Assembly: GCA_964501315.1 (NCBI GenBank)
Contig: CAZCSO010000005.1
Location: forward strand, 1-64,000
DNA: 64,000 nucleotides
Reading direction: 5' to 3'
DNA from: UBA5603 sp964501315
Lineage (GTDB): Bacteria; Bacillota_I; Bacilli_A; Izemoplasmatales; Hujiaoplasmataceae
In this document: in pieces, positions 1-8,487 of the stretch
Layout of the letters: each line of letters opens with the position of its first letter
Position numbering within the stretch: position 1 is the first letter of the stretch
Translations under genes and position numbers: made by a program
Notes under the pieces: model-generated
Database searches by the model: none
Told to the model about the DNA's origin: nothing
What the model saw: the letters and a program-made list of their open reading frames with translations, nothing else

Positions 1-1
1 G

Positions 2-82
2 ATGCCATCGTTTAAAAAAGGCGTTCGTGTGATTGATTTGTTATCCGACGGAACGATGAAATCGTTCGTCGATATCGAATAG
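2..82 (+). CDS. C-terminal end of an unidentified gene (truncated by window start)
   Basis: The frame ending in TAG at 80-82 is open to the left edge and encodes about 26 residues ending SFVDIE. An ATG at position 2 is in frame but has no visible ribosome-binding site and is probably internal. The stop codon overlaps the AGGAGG of the next gene, so the two are probably co-transcribed. The fragment is too short to assign a family. Confidence 0.5.
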   Translation: MPSFKKGVRVIDLLSDGTMKSFVDIE

Positions 83-91
83 GAGGATACG

Positions 92-433
92 ATGAAAAAA
101 ATAGCTTTGGGTTTATTATGGGGAGCATTATTGGGCGTTGTTTGCATTGCGGGAGCTTCTTTAAGAAGTGAAGAAACGTTATCAGGGAGTTACTTGTTTG
201 CCTTTTGGTATAATCGTCTGTTAATTGGACTCGTCATTGGCTTATTACCAAAACAATCGTTTAAGCACTTTCTAATCAGTGGCGTTATTTTGGGAACGGT
301 GGTTTCCTTTGCATTTTACGCATCGACGGATTTTGCCGATCCGATTGGGTTTGTGGCTGGAGCAGTTTACGGAGCAATTATTCCGCTTATACTTCATCCG
401 CTCATAAAAGAAAAAAACAATCCCACGGTTTAG
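92..433 (+). CDS. Small hydrophobic membrane protein, unknown function
   Basis: This 113-residue protein starts at ATG 92, preceded by AGGAGG with good spacing. It has three to four predicted membrane segments (roughly residues 5-23, 42-52, 60-77 and 86-103), short polar links and a basic C-terminus (KEKNN). No catalytic motif is visible and I do not recognise the family. It follows the truncated gene closely, so they are probably one operon. Its stop codon overlaps the stop codon of the convergent flavodoxin gene, and its last codons form part of that operon's terminator hairpin. Confidence 0.6.
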   Translation: MKKIALGLLWGALLGVVCIAGASLRSEETLSGSYLFAFWYNRLLIGLVIGLLPKQSFKHFLISGVILGTVVSFAFYASTDFADPIGFVAGAVYGAIIPLILHPLIKEKNNPTV

Positions 434-443
434 CGGGATTGTT
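412..443 (-). terminator. Intrinsic terminator of the leftward redox operon
   Basis: AACAATCCC (416-424) pairs perfectly with GGGATTGTT (435-443), and a run of A at 411-417 reads as a T-tract on the minus strand. The hairpin overlaps the 3' ends of both convergent genes. Confidence 0.75.
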
Positions 444-957
444 CTAACGAATTAGCATAGGTAATCAGAGGCTCTAGGTAGACTTTGTCAACGTAATAAG
501 TTGGATGATAATAGCTTTCGACAATCGCCGCTTCGTCGGCGGTTTTCGAAGGCTTTTTTTCAACCATTTTGATGAAGAATTGAATCATCTTTTGTTGGAT
601 TCCTTTGATTTGGGTGAAATCAACGCCACCGGGTAAGTAAAAGAAATGATGAAAGGCGAGTTGTTCTTTCGTGAAATTACGATCTTTGATGACTTGGATT
701 TGGGCTTCGTCGTTTAAATTGCCGGCGGTCGCAAAGAGGATAATCGATTTATCACGAAACCATTTCAGGACTTTTTTGATCTGATTCATCTTACCCATGT
801 AAACACCGCTTCCGAAGATGACGTGATGAAAGGTTAAGATATCCTTTTTCTTAATGTCATCGAACGACATAAGTTCCCAATCTAACGCTTCGCTGATCCA
901 CTGGGCGTATTGAAAAGAATGTTGATACTTACTGGCGTATAACACAACGTTTTTCAT
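430..957 (-). CDS. Flavodoxin-domain protein (HemG / Flavodoxin_5-like)
   Basis: This 175-residue protein has a flavodoxin fold. The FMN phosphate loop is YASKYQHS near residues 6-13, where homologues carry a SKYGST-type motif. A second nucleotide-contact segment is FGSGVYMGK near 50, and FATAGN follows near 78. Relatives include menaquinone-dependent protoporphyrinogen oxidase HemG and general flavodoxins, and the exact electron partner cannot be told. A TTG six bases upstream is in frame, but AAAGGAG lies six bases before the ATG at 957, so ATG is chosen. It is the last gene of a four-gene leftward operon that also encodes an FAD oxidoreductase and an SDR, so a redox-carrier role there is a reasonable inference. 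Confidence 0.75.
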   Translation of the reverse strand: MKNVVLYASKYQHSFQYAQWISEALDWELMSFDDIKKKDILTFHHVIFGSGVYMGKMNQIKKVLKWFRDKSIILFATAGNLNDEAQIQVIKDRNFTKEQLAFHHFFYLPGGVDFTQIKGIQQKMIQFFIKMVEKKPSKTADEAAIVESYYHPTYYVDKVYLEPLITYANSLEQSR

Positions 958-969
958 AAGCAACTCCTT

Positions 970-2559
970 TTATTTTTTAAGCGATTTGATCGCTTGATCG
1001 GCAGCGATTTTACCCGTCATGACGCTCACGGGAAGTCCGGAAGGCGAATAAACCCATTGACCGGCTTGTAGGATGTTGGGGAGTTTGGTTTTGACGCTTT
1101 TGGTCACCTGAGACGTTTTTGATATCGACGGATTAACGGCGTTGGTGAACGACCAACCCGTTATCCCGCCGTTGCGGTTGCCACTCAACTTTTCAATGGT
1201 GAGGGGGGTAGAAGAGAAGGCATGAATGACGTGATCGTTGAAACCTTTAAAGAGCGAACGACTCAAGACATCAATGATTTTTTGTTGAGCCATTTGTTTG
1301 AATTCTTCGTAATAACCCAACGTTTGAATAGACTTGATGTAATCGTAATCCAGTAATGTAGAAATAATCAATCCGGTTTTTCCTTCGGGAGCGAGATTAG
1401 GATTACGCAAATTGGGAATGGAAATCTCATACGTTGTTTTTTCTAAGTAATCGTTCATCCATTGGAACAAGACTTCCTTGGAGGTTTCGTTGGTAAGCGA
1501 AGCTAACCGTTTAAAGACATTCGATTGACCGGATTTATCGGGTGTGTAAAATAAATGCGGCGTCATGATGGATTGAAAATAAGTTGGAGGCAGATCCACA
1601 GCCATAAAGAGCGTATAAATCGAATCGCCGACGTGTTTGTCACGTAAGAATTCACGGTGTTTAAGAATGGTTTTTGAAAGCGACGAGGGCGTCGATGAAT
1701 CAAGCTTTGTTTTTTCATAGAGCGAAGTTTGGTCTGCGGCCCAAATCAATTGTTTGTATGCATACGTTTTTCCGTTTGAATCGGTCAATATACTATTCAC
1801 GGGGTCAATCGATTCAACGGTAACACCCGTAGATATGACACCCTGATGGGTGGTTATGACGTTGCTTAAGGCATTGGCTAAGCCTTGAGTGCCTTCTAAC
1901 GGATAGGAATAATCCAAATACAAACTAAAGTAAGAAAGGGCAAACGAGGTCGGTGTTTTTTGAAAGAAGTGCTGAGATATGATATCAATCAAGGATTGGT
2001 TGTTGGTTAGTTTAGCCAGATGTTCATCAACGGGATCCAAATAGTGTTTCATTTGTCGGGATTTTTTCAGGTATTGAAAAACCCAAGGTAATACGGTTTT
2101 CATCAAATACGTTTTATCGGCTTTCAAATCCATGAATAACGGATTATCGATGCCGTATAAAACATCCATGATGTCGATGATAACTTTGATTTCGTTAATG
2201 ATTGACTCAATATCGGTTTTGTTTTCTGGATAGAGATGGGACAATAACGCTTTGTAGTTATCGATACTATCGTGAGAATCAACGGTCATGAACTGTTCTT
2301 CGATGCCCAAGGTAACAACGCTTCTCACCATCGGTAAATCGATGTTCAGTTGCTTTAACATCGGTTTGATGATACCGGAATCAACGATGCCACGAGCACC
2401 AGCATCGTATAAAAACCCATCGACTTCAAACGAATTGACCAAACCACCGATTTTTGATTCTTTTTCCAGTAATAAAACCGAATGATTTGATTGAGCTATG
2501 TAAGCCGAAGCCGTTAACCCGGCAATACCGGCACCAACGACGATCACATCATAGGTCAT
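970..2559 (-). CDS. FAD-dependent NAD(P)-binding oxidoreductase, phytoene desaturase (CrtI)-like
   Basis: This 529-residue protein begins with a classic dinucleotide-binding fold, GAGIAGLTAS near residues 9-18, with the acidic EKE that closes the FAD ribose site near 32. The C-terminus has the matching FAD-contact block (ILQAGQWVYSPSGLPVSVMTG, given here as residues about 495-515). The length and both blocks match the CrtI/carotenoid isomerase/all-trans-retinol saturase group. No phytoene or carotenoid synthase is nearby, so the substrate is unknown. It overlaps the upstream SDR gene by 11 bases, showing translational coupling. It probably oxidises or saturates a lipid or isoprenoid, which is inference. 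Confidence 0.8.
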   Translation of the reverse strand: MTYDVIVVGAGIAGLTASAYIAQSNHSVLLLEKESKIGGLVNSFEVDGFLYDAGARGIVDSGIIKPMLKQLNIDLPMVRSVVTLGIEEQFMTVDSHDSIDNYKALLSHLYPENKTDIESIINEIKVIIDIMDVLYGIDNPLFMDLKADKTYLMKTVLPWVFQYLKKSRQMKHYLDPVDEHLAKLTNNQSLIDIISQHFFQKTPTSFALSYFSLYLDYSYPLEGTQGLANALSNVITTHQGVISTGVTVESIDPVNSILTDSNGKTYAYKQLIWAADQTSLYEKTKLDSSTPSSLSKTILKHREFLRDKHVGDSIYTLFMAVDLPPTYFQSIMTPHLFYTPDKSGQSNVFKRLASLTNETSKEVLFQWMNDYLEKTTYEISIPNLRNPNLAPEGKTGLIISTLLDYDYIKSIQTLGYYEEFKQMAQQKIIDVLSRSLFKGFNDHVIHAFSSTPLTIEKLSGNRNGGITGWSFTNAVNPSISKTSQVTKSVKTKLPNILQAGQWVYSPSGLPVSVMTGKIAADQAIKSLKK

Positions 2560-3487
2560 GAGCAGTCACATCCTTTTTTAGTAAGTGGGTGAGTTCTAAC
2601 GTTTTTTGCCAAACAAGTGGTTCTAGTTTTGGGTCTAATGCGTGTTTAGCCGGAATTTCTTCGATGGTTAAATTGAAAAATTTACCGGTCGTCTGAGATA
2701 ATTCAGAAGCAGAAGCTAAATAATACAATGCTTTCCCAGAAATGATTGGATCTTTTAAGAAAAGCCACGTCACATGATGCAAAAACCAGCGGTATAAGCG
2801 ACCGTTATTGGATCCGATGTTGGTTCTGACACCACCCGGATGCATCGCATTGATGGTGACGTTGGTTCCTGCGAGATCCTTTGCCATTTTCCATACGGTA
2901 TAGAGTTGAGCGGTTTTGGACGCTCCATAGCTCTTTAAACCGGTATATCGTCGTTTTTCAAAGGTTAGGTCGTTTAGGTCAAGACCGTTAAAACGATGCC
3001 CTTCCGAGTTGACTTGAATAATTCGACCTTGCGGCGATTTCTTCAATAAGGGTAACAGTAATTGAGTGAACAAAAAAGTCGAAAGATGATTGACGGTAAA
3101 AACCCATTCGTTGCCGTCTTGGGTTAACGTACGCGTCGTTGAATGGAGACCCGCACTGTTGATTAAAACATCGATGGAATCGTACTGGTTTAAAATCGTT
3201 TGAGCGGCATTTCTAACGGAATTCATATCCGCAAAATCGGCGATAACAATTTCGATTTGAACATTATATAGCGATACTAACTCATTTTTAATCGTTTCAG
3301 CTTTATCTAAATTACGACATACCATGATTAAATCAGCGCCACCGATGGCGAATTGTTTTAATGCTTCTAAGCCCACACCAGACGTTGATCCGGAGACAAC
3401 ACAACGTTTGCCCTTCATGGGTTCCATACTTTCCTTTTGACGAAGTTTACGGTTTTTAAGAAACATCAGTTCATTGGGTAGTTTCAT
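2549..3487 (-). CDS. Short-chain dehydrogenase/reductase (SDR)
   Basis: This 312-residue classical SDR resembles the retinol-dehydrogenase/WW-oxidoreductase type. The cofactor loop SGSTSGVG stands near residue 32-39, the structural NSAG near 110, the catalytic serine in VNSEGHR, and the active-site YGASK near 187. The basic residue in MVCRN after beta-2 suggests NADP(H). GAGGTG lies four bases before the ATG. An N-terminal extension of about 25 basic residues precedes the Rossmann fold. It overlaps the downstream FAD oxidoreductase and follows the NTF2-like gene by a few bases. The substrate is unknown and is presumably hydrophobic given the partners. Confidence 0.85.
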   Translation of the reverse strand: MKLPNELMFLKNRKLRQKESMEPMKGKRCVVSGSTSGVGLEALKQFAIGGADLIMVCRNLDKAETIKNELVSLYNVQIEIVIADFADMNSVRNAAQTILNQYDSIDVLINSAGLHSTTRTLTQDGNEWVFTVNHLSTFLFTQLLLPLLKKSPQGRIIQVNSEGHRFNGLDLNDLTFEKRRYTGLKSYGASKTAQLYTVWKMAKDLAGTNVTINAMHPGGVRTNIGSNNGRLYRWFLHHVTWLFLKDPIISGKALYYLASASELSQTTGKFFNLTIEEIPAKHALDPKLEPLVWQKTLELTHLLKKDVTAHDL

Positions 3488-3495
3488 ACGTCACC

Positions 3496-3942
3496 TCATC
3501 CGAAAAAGACGCGCATAAACCAACGATATATGCGGCGATAAATGGGAATGCCGTCGTAGATATCGCCCCATAAATCATAGTAGTCGCGTTGATTGATGAT
3601 GAGACCTTTTTCATTGAGTGTCAGTCGCGAAGTGCCATAAATCGGTTTTTTTGGAAAAAAGCGAAACCGCATGGTCATCGTCCATTCCATAAAGATGATA
3701 TTATCGGTCTGACTGAGGGTGTGTAAGGTCATCTCCAAGGATTTGCACCGTTTTGTCAAGCGACCGCACATCGCTTGAAAGGCATCAAACCCTTCGATTT
3801 TTTGAATGGAATCTTGAAAGACAATAGATGAATCGTAATACGGAAAGATATGGGACCAATCGGGTTTACCGGATGCGTTGTAGGTCTTGCTCCAAAGCGT
3901 TTCCACCAGCGATAACGTTAAGGGAAGGTTAGTAAGTTCCAT
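3496..3942 (-). CDS. SnoaL/NTF2-like fold protein
   Basis: This 148-residue protein has the pattern of a SnoaL-like or NTF2-like cone-shaped alpha+beta barrel: an N-terminal helix, the PYYDSSIVFQDS segment, and beta strands such as IIFMEWTMTMRF. The family includes steroid isomerases, polyketide cyclases and accessory domains, and catalytic residues cannot be fixed here. It is the first gene of the leftward operon. NTF2-like, SDR and FAD-oxidoreductase genes often occur together in lipid-modification clusters of other bacteria. The C-terminus ends in an aromatic and basic tail (RRIYRWFMRVFFG) that could sit at a membrane. AGGAGGAA precedes the start. Confidence 0.65.
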   Translation of the reverse strand: MELTNLPLTLSLVETLWSKTYNASGKPDWSHIFPYYDSSIVFQDSIQKIEGFDAFQAMCGRLTKRCKSLEMTLHTLSQTDNIIFMEWTMTMRFRFFPKKPIYGTSRLTLNEKGLIINQRDYYDLWGDIYDGIPIYRRIYRWFMRVFFG

Positions 3943-4092
3943 GTGTTCCTCCTGAATTTCTTTAAAAATATTTTATCATAAAATAGCGTTACATAAAGAT
4001 GTTTGCTTAAAAATCTTATTTTTTTTAAAGGGATTTTCATCAAAAAACTAACAATTTTGTAACTCTTACTTTTTTAAAATTAATAAAAATGA

Positions 4093-4098
4093 TATAAT
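4093..4098 (+). promoter_or_regulatory. -10 box of the TPR-GAF-GGDEF gene
   Basis: A TATAAT sits about 40 bases before the chosen start. No good -35 is visible. An upstream ATG at 4097 lies inside this -10 box and therefore cannot be the translation start. Confidence 0.5.
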
Positions 4099-4135
4099 GA
4101 CAAAAAACCGTACGATTATCACTAGGAGGATTCCT

Positions 4136-6262
4136 ATGCCCGAACAAACCCTACTAGAACCAACCAAGTTGGAATACGTCGAATCGTTAATATCAAAAGC
4201 TGCCGATGCCGAGCAACGCAATACCGAAGAAGCGCTCACTCTAGCCAATGAAGCCCTCAATTTATCCAAAAAATATGGGTTTATCAAGCAAGAAGCACGC
4301 AGTTATTTACGCATAGGCCGTTGCCACTGGATTCTCAGTGATTTTAATGAAGCCATCGATTTCTTAGGTCAATCACTGGACTTATCCGATCGGATTCAAG
4401 AAATTTTTACCAAAGTCGAAGCGTTAATCGGATTGGGAAACGTATATGTCACGATGGAATTGATTGACCAAGCCAATTCCTATTATCACAATGCCTTGAA
4501 TATCGCAAAAGACCATGGTTATGGTGAACTAGAATCTAAGATTCTTAATAATATCGGAACGATGCACGAGGACTTAAAAAATTACGATGTCGCTCTCGAT
4601 TTTTTCAAACGTTGTTTGGATAAATCGATTGAAATCGACGATCAATACGCCATCGCCATTGCCTACGTCAACATGGGTAATGTTTATTTAAGTCTTAATA
4701 AGTTATCCGAAGCCAAAGAACAACTTTTACAAGCGGTTCATTACGCTGTCGAACATAAGAAGGTTTTATTACTCGCGCACTGTTATCATTCGCTAGGACG
4801 TATTTACCTCCAAACCAAGGAATACAAAGAAAGCATCGAGTACTTTTTACTCGGTATCAGCGAAGCGACCGAAAGTAAAGATTTGGTCATTTTATTCCGT
4901 ATCTATTTAGAATTGGCGAGAGCCTATGATCTGAGCAACGATGAAGGTCATGCGAAGAATTATTTGGAAAAAGCATTGGCTTTATCCAAGCAAATTGGGA
5001 TGGATGAATTAGCGCCCCGAGTCTACGAACAACTGGCTCAATTCTATGAAAAACATGGGGAATCTCAATTAGCGTACGGGTATTACAAAAAATACTTAGA
5101 CGTGAGTAAAATATTGGAAGAAAACCGTCGTAAAGAACGCATTAAAAGCATTGAATACCAAGAAAAATTGTCGGAATCATTAGAAGAAACAAAAATATAC
5201 CGTCAACTATCCAATGAACTGAGAAAAAGCTATCAACAGATGCACGTACTCAGTACCATAGGGCAAGCCATGACCTCAACCCATAACTTGAATGATATCT
5301 TTGAACAACTCTACGAAAACGTCAATTTGCTCATGACCGCCGAAAGCATCGGCGTTGGACTGTTTGATCCAGAGGTGAACGCACTTCGGTTTGATTTGTT
5401 CATTGAAAAAGGCAAAATGTTGGATAGTTTCACCCTCTCGCTCGACAATAACAAGAGTTATCACGTGTGGAGCTATTTAAACCAACAAACCATCAAAATC
5501 AACGATATCGAAAAAGAGTATAAGAAGTACATTAAGGGTTTATCGAATACCAGAGGCGATTTGATGCATTCGGCGATGTACGCTCCGCTCATGAGCGAAG
5601 GCGATGTCATCGGTGTGTTCAGTATCCAGGCTAAACAAAAGAATGCCTACACCGATACCCATAAAGACTTACTCCAAACGTTAGCCGCGTATTTAGCCAT
5701 CGCCATTAAGAATGCGATAAAAACCAAAGAACTTGCCAAGCTCAATGAAAAACTAAAAGCTTGGTCGGAACAAGACGGATTGACAACGATTCCGAACCGA
5801 CGGCTATTTGATACGGTTTACGATAAAATGTGGAACGAAGCCATTGAAAAGAGACAGGCGCTGTCGTTGCTCATGATCGATATCGATAACTTTAAAGACT
5901 TTAACGACAATTACGGTCATCTGACCGGTGATGAAGTGGTTAAGAAAGTTGCGTTATTATTGTTGGATAAACAGCGTGAAAAAGGTGATTTTGTCGCCCG
6001 TTATGGCGGCGATGAATTCGTCATGTTATGTCCGAATTGCTTGGAAAACGACATCGAAACCCATGCCGTAGCCTTGCTTTCAGAAGTCCAAGCACTCAAT
6101 CAAGAACTGAACATCAATGTCCCGATCTCCATCTCGATTGGAGCAGCCACAACCTATCCGCAAGCATCCAAACACAAAGACCGATTCTTAAGTGTTGCCG
6201 ATACGCAACTCTACATCAGCAAAGCCAACGGCAAGAATAAAGTTTCGGTTACATCCTATTAA
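4136..6262 (+). CDS. TPR-GAF-GGDEF diguanylate cyclase
   Basis: This 708-residue cytoplasmic signalling protein has three parts. Tandem tetratricopeptide repeats occupy residues about 10-330, with repeated patterns such as IGLGNVY, NNIGTMHEDL and VNMGNVYLSL. A short coiled-coil is followed by a GAF domain at about 375-540. A C-terminal GGDEF domain follows, with the intact active site GGDEF at residues 624-628. The RxxD inhibitory site is absent, since a Glu stands at the Arg position. It should make cyclic di-GMP from GTP in response to a ligand or partner sensed by GAF/TPR. The start is ATG 4136, preceded by AGGAGG. It is a single-gene unit with its own terminator. A second c-di-GMP enzyme with HD-GYP lies at 35590-37185. 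Confidence 0.88.
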   Translation: MPEQTLLEPTKLEYVESLISKAADAEQRNTEEALTLANEALNLSKKYGFIKQEARSYLRIGRCHWILSDFNEAIDFLGQSLDLSDRIQEIFTKVEALIGLGNVYVTMELIDQANSYYHNALNIAKDHGYGELESKILNNIGTMHEDLKNYDVALDFFKRCLDKSIEIDDQYAIAIAYVNMGNVYLSLNKLSEAKEQLLQAVHYAVEHKKVLLLAHCYHSLGRIYLQTKEYKESIEYFLLGISEATESKDLVILFRIYLELARAYDLSNDEGHAKNYLEKALALSKQIGMDELAPRVYEQLAQFYEKHGESQLAYGYYKKYLDVSKILEENRRKERIKSIEYQEKLSESLEETKIYRQLSNELRKSYQQMHVLSTIGQAMTSTHNLNDIFEQLYENVNLLMTAESIGVGLFDPEVNALRFDLFIEKGKMLDSFTLSLDNNKSYHVWSYLNQQTIKINDIEKEYKKYIKGLSNTRGDLMHSAMYAPLMSEGDVIGVFSIQAKQKNAYTDTHKDLLQTLAAYLAIAIKNAIKTKELAKLNEKLKAWSEQDGLTTIPNRRLFDTVYDKMWNEAIEKRQALSLLMIDIDNFKDFNDNYGHLTGDEVVKKVALLLLDKQREKGDFVARYGGDEFVMLCPNCLENDIETHAVALLSEVQALNQELNINVPISISIGAATTYPQASKHKDRFLSVADTQLYISKANGKNKVSVTSY

Positions 6263-6266
6263 AATC

Positions 6267-6292
6267 GAAGGTCAAACGACCTTCTTTTTTTT
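6267..6292 (+). terminator. Intrinsic terminator after the diguanylate cyclase
   Basis: GAAGGTC (6267-6273) pairs with GACCTTC (6278-6284) around an AAAC loop and is followed by eight T. Confidence 0.9.
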
Positions 6293-6303
6293 GAAATGAT
6301 GGA

Positions 6304-6317
6304 TGAAAGCGCTAACG
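6304..6317 (+). promoter_or_regulatory. Possible weak cre (CcpA) site
   Basis: TGAAAGCGCTAACG matches the catabolite-responsive element consensus TGWAANCGNTNWCA at every position except the last. It lies 236 bases before leucine dehydrogenase, in a 277-base gap that holds the upstream terminator and the operon promoter. Confidence 0.3.
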
Positions 6318-6462
6318 ATGATTTTTACAGAGCAAATTATCACTTTTTAACACAATGAAACAACAATCATTCAGGTCGTAAAACCGTATTTTTGTCTATT
6401 TTTATTAAATAGTAAGTTATTTATAACTTAAACCGATTTTTTTGATTTTCGACTTTTTTTTC

Positions 6463-6491
6463 TTGGAGATATCTTGACGCAGTGATATAAT
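6463..6491 (+). promoter_or_regulatory. Promoter of the branched-chain amino-acid fermentation operon
   Basis: TTGGAG (6463-6468) and TATAAT (6486-6491) are separated by 17 bases. Transcription would begin near 6498, inside the cre-like site. Confidence 0.7.
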
Positions 6492-6496
6492 AATAC

Positions 6497-6510
6497 TGGA
6501 AGCGTTTTCA
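6497..6510 (+). promoter_or_regulatory. cre-like operator at the operon start
   Basis: TGGAAGCGTTTTCA matches the loose cre consensus WTGNAANCGNWNNCW. It covers the expected transcription start, a position where CcpA represses in Bacillota. Confidence 0.5.
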
Positions 6511-6539
6511 AATATATCATTATGATGATGGAGGAGAAC

Positions 6540-7610
6540 ATGAACAAATTTGATTACATGGAGAAACACGACTACGAACAACTAATTTATTTCTACGACA
6601 AGACAACAGGATTAAAAGGCATTACCGCTATTCATGACACCACCTTGGGCCCGGCCTTAGGCGGAACGCGTATTTGGAATTATGCATCAGAAGAAGACGC
6701 CGTTTTAGACGCCTTACGGTTGGCAAGAGGGATGACGTATAAATCCGCAGCCGCTGGTCTAAACTTAGGCGGAGGCAAAACCGTATTAATCGGCGATGCT
6801 CAAACGTGCAAAAGTGAAGCTTACTTTCGAGCTTTAGGACGGTATGTACAAAGTTTGAATGGCCGTTACATCACCGCAGAAGACGTTAACACCAATACCA
6901 AAGATATGGAATTCATCCATATGGAAACCGAACACGTCGTGGGTTTGGAAGGCCGTAGTGGCAATCCGTCACCCGTTACCGCTTGGGGAGCATTCCACGG
7001 TATTCGCGCTGCTTTAAAACATCGTTTTGGAAACGACGAAATTGAAAATTATTCCTTCGCTGTTCAAGGCGCAGGTCAAACCGGATATTTCTTGATCAAT
7101 TATTTATTAGAAGCCAAAGCTAAAAAAATCTACTTTACGGAAATCAATCAAAAACACATTCAACGGATGCACGACGAACATCCTGAAGTCGAATTTGTTC
7201 CAGCGGATCAAATTTACTCGATGGATGTCGATGTTTTCTGCCCCTGTGCTTTAGGAGCTGTATTGAACGACGATACGATTCCGCAAATCAAAGCACCGGT
7301 CATTGCCGGAACCGCCAACAACGTTTTACAAGATGAAGATCGTCACGGCAATATGATTAAAGATAAAGGTATTTTATACGCCCCTGATTTCGTTATCAAC
7401 GGCGGCGGTGTTATCAACGTTTACCATGAACTCATCGGTTACAACCGCGACAACGCGATGAAAGCCGTTGAAAAGATCTACGACCGGTTATTAACGATCT
7501 TCAAGATCGCCGACACCGAAAACATTCATACGCAACGCGCTGCTATCGTCTTTGCGAAAGATCGCATTCGGACGATTGGTGAAGTTCGTCAATCCTATAT
7601 TCCTCGATAA
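6540..7610 (+). CDS. bcd: Leucine (branched-chain amino acid) dehydrogenase
   Basis: This 356-residue enzyme of the Glu/Leu/Phe/Val dehydrogenase family oxidatively deaminates Leu, Val or Ile with NAD+ to the 2-oxoacid and ammonia. The catalytic lysine block GLNLGGGKT and the aspartate block TAEDVNTNT are intact, and the NAD-binding loop is GAGQTG near residue 178. The length matches bacterial LeuDH (about 360). The start is ATG 6540, with GGAGGAG just upstream. It is the first gene of a tightly packed operon that continues through a ferredoxin-linked oxidoreductase to butyrate kinase, so the role is catabolic. Confidence 0.9.
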   Translation: MNKFDYMEKHDYEQLIYFYDKTTGLKGITAIHDTTLGPALGGTRIWNYASEEDAVLDALRLARGMTYKSAAAGLNLGGGKTVLIGDAQTCKSEAYFRALGRYVQSLNGRYITAEDVNTNTKDMEFIHMETEHVVGLEGRSGNPSPVTAWGAFHGIRAALKHRFGNDEIENYSFAVQGAGQTGYFLINYLLEAKAKKIYFTEINQKHIQRMHDEHPEVEFVPADQIYSMDVDVFCPCALGAVLNDDTIPQIKAPVIAGTANNVLQDEDRHGNMIKDKGILYAPDFVINGGGVINVYHELIGYNRDNAMKAVEKIYDRLLTIFKIADTENIHTQRAAIVFAKDRIRTIGEVRQSYIPR

Positions 7611-8258
7611 ATGAAACGACTTACGTTCATTGTCGGTCATTACGGGAGCGGGAAAACAGAGTTTGCAGTTAATTTAGCCCTCCTAAACCACGTCGACTTT
7701 TTTCTCGACTTGGATATCGTTAATCCCTTTTTCCGCTCTCGGGAATTGGAATCTTTGTTCCAATCCCATCACATTTCACTCATATCGACGACCCCGTTAA
7801 ACGGTGCTTACGGCGATTTGCCCTATCTATCCAAGGACATTTTTTTACCGTTTCATGACACCACAAAAAGTGCAATCTTCGATTTGGGTGGAAACGATTC
7901 TGGTGCCATTGTCATGCGACAATTTACCGATTTCATTACCGAAGACATCGATTTATGGATGGTCGTCAATATCTACCGACAACAAACTCAAACACTCGAG
8001 GATATCTTGCGTCAAAAACGTGCCATTGAAAGTTCTGCGGGGTATCCCATCACGGGATTCATCAATAACTCGCATCTATTAAAAGATACAACCTTAGACG
8101 ATATCGTTCACAGCAATCAATTATTAAAACAACTCGAAGAAAAGACTCATTTACCCGTGTGCTATACCGCCATTAAAAAAGAATTAATTCCACCTAACCC
8201 TGATTTCTTAGGTACGGTGATTCCCTTAACGCTTTACTTGCGTAAAACATGGCTCTAG
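7611..8258 (+). CDS. P-loop ATP-binding protein of unknown role in the BCAA operon
   Basis: This 215-residue protein begins with a Walker A motif, GHYGSGKTE at residues 9-17, followed by a MinD/SIMIBI-like D-x-D element (FLDLDIVNP), and later IFDLGGNDSG resembling a Walker B/switch region. It resembles small MinD/CobQ-like ATPases. ATG immediately follows the TAA of leucine dehydrogenase with no clear Shine-Dalgarno, so translation is probably coupled. No substrate-binding motif is recognisable. Its position before the ferredoxin subunit of a TPP enzyme suggests help in assembly or cofactor loading, which is speculation. Confidence 0.65.
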   Translation: MKRLTFIVGHYGSGKTEFAVNLALLNHVDFFLDLDIVNPFFRSRELESLFQSHHISLISTTPLNGAYGDLPYLSKDIFLPFHDTTKSAIFDLGGNDSGAIVMRQFTDFITEDIDLWMVVNIYRQQTQTLEDILRQKRAIESSAGYPITGFINNSHLLKDTTLDDIVHSNQLLKQLEEKTHLPVCYTAIKKELIPPNPDFLGTVIPLTLYLRKTWL

Positions 8259-8268
8259 GAGGTAAACT

Positions 8269-8487
8269 ATGCCAAAAGGAAAACTGACGTTTGAATACGA
8301 CAAATGCAAAGGCTGTGGCATCTGCGTTGCATTTTGTCCCGTCAAGATCTTATATCTCGACAAAGCAAGTCTCAACAAAAACGGATACAACATCATTAAA
8401 ATGACCGACTCGGAAAAATGCATCGGTTGTGCGCAATGCGCAACGATGTGTCCGGATTCCGTCATCAGTGTGGAGGTGTATGAGTAA
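8269..8487 (+). CDS. 2-oxoacid:ferredoxin oxidoreductase, ferredoxin-like delta subunit
   Basis: This 72-residue protein has two [4Fe-4S] motifs, CKGCGICVAFCP and CIGCAQCATMCP. It is the electron-transfer subunit of a four-subunit 2-oxoacid:ferredoxin oxidoreductase (VOR/KOR type). Electrons from oxidative decarboxylation leave through it to free ferredoxin. AGGAGG precedes the ATG. Its stop and the next start share one base (TAATG). Confidence 0.92.
   Translation: MPKGKLTFEYDKCKGCGICVAFCPVKILYLDKASLNKNGYNIIKMTDSEKCIGCAQCATMCPDSVISVEVYE

Noticed and set aside
6474..6491. TTGACG (6474-6479) as the -35 of the leucine dehydrogenase promoter
   Set aside because: It is only six bases from the TATAAT. 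TTGGAG at 6463 has the correct 17-base spacing.
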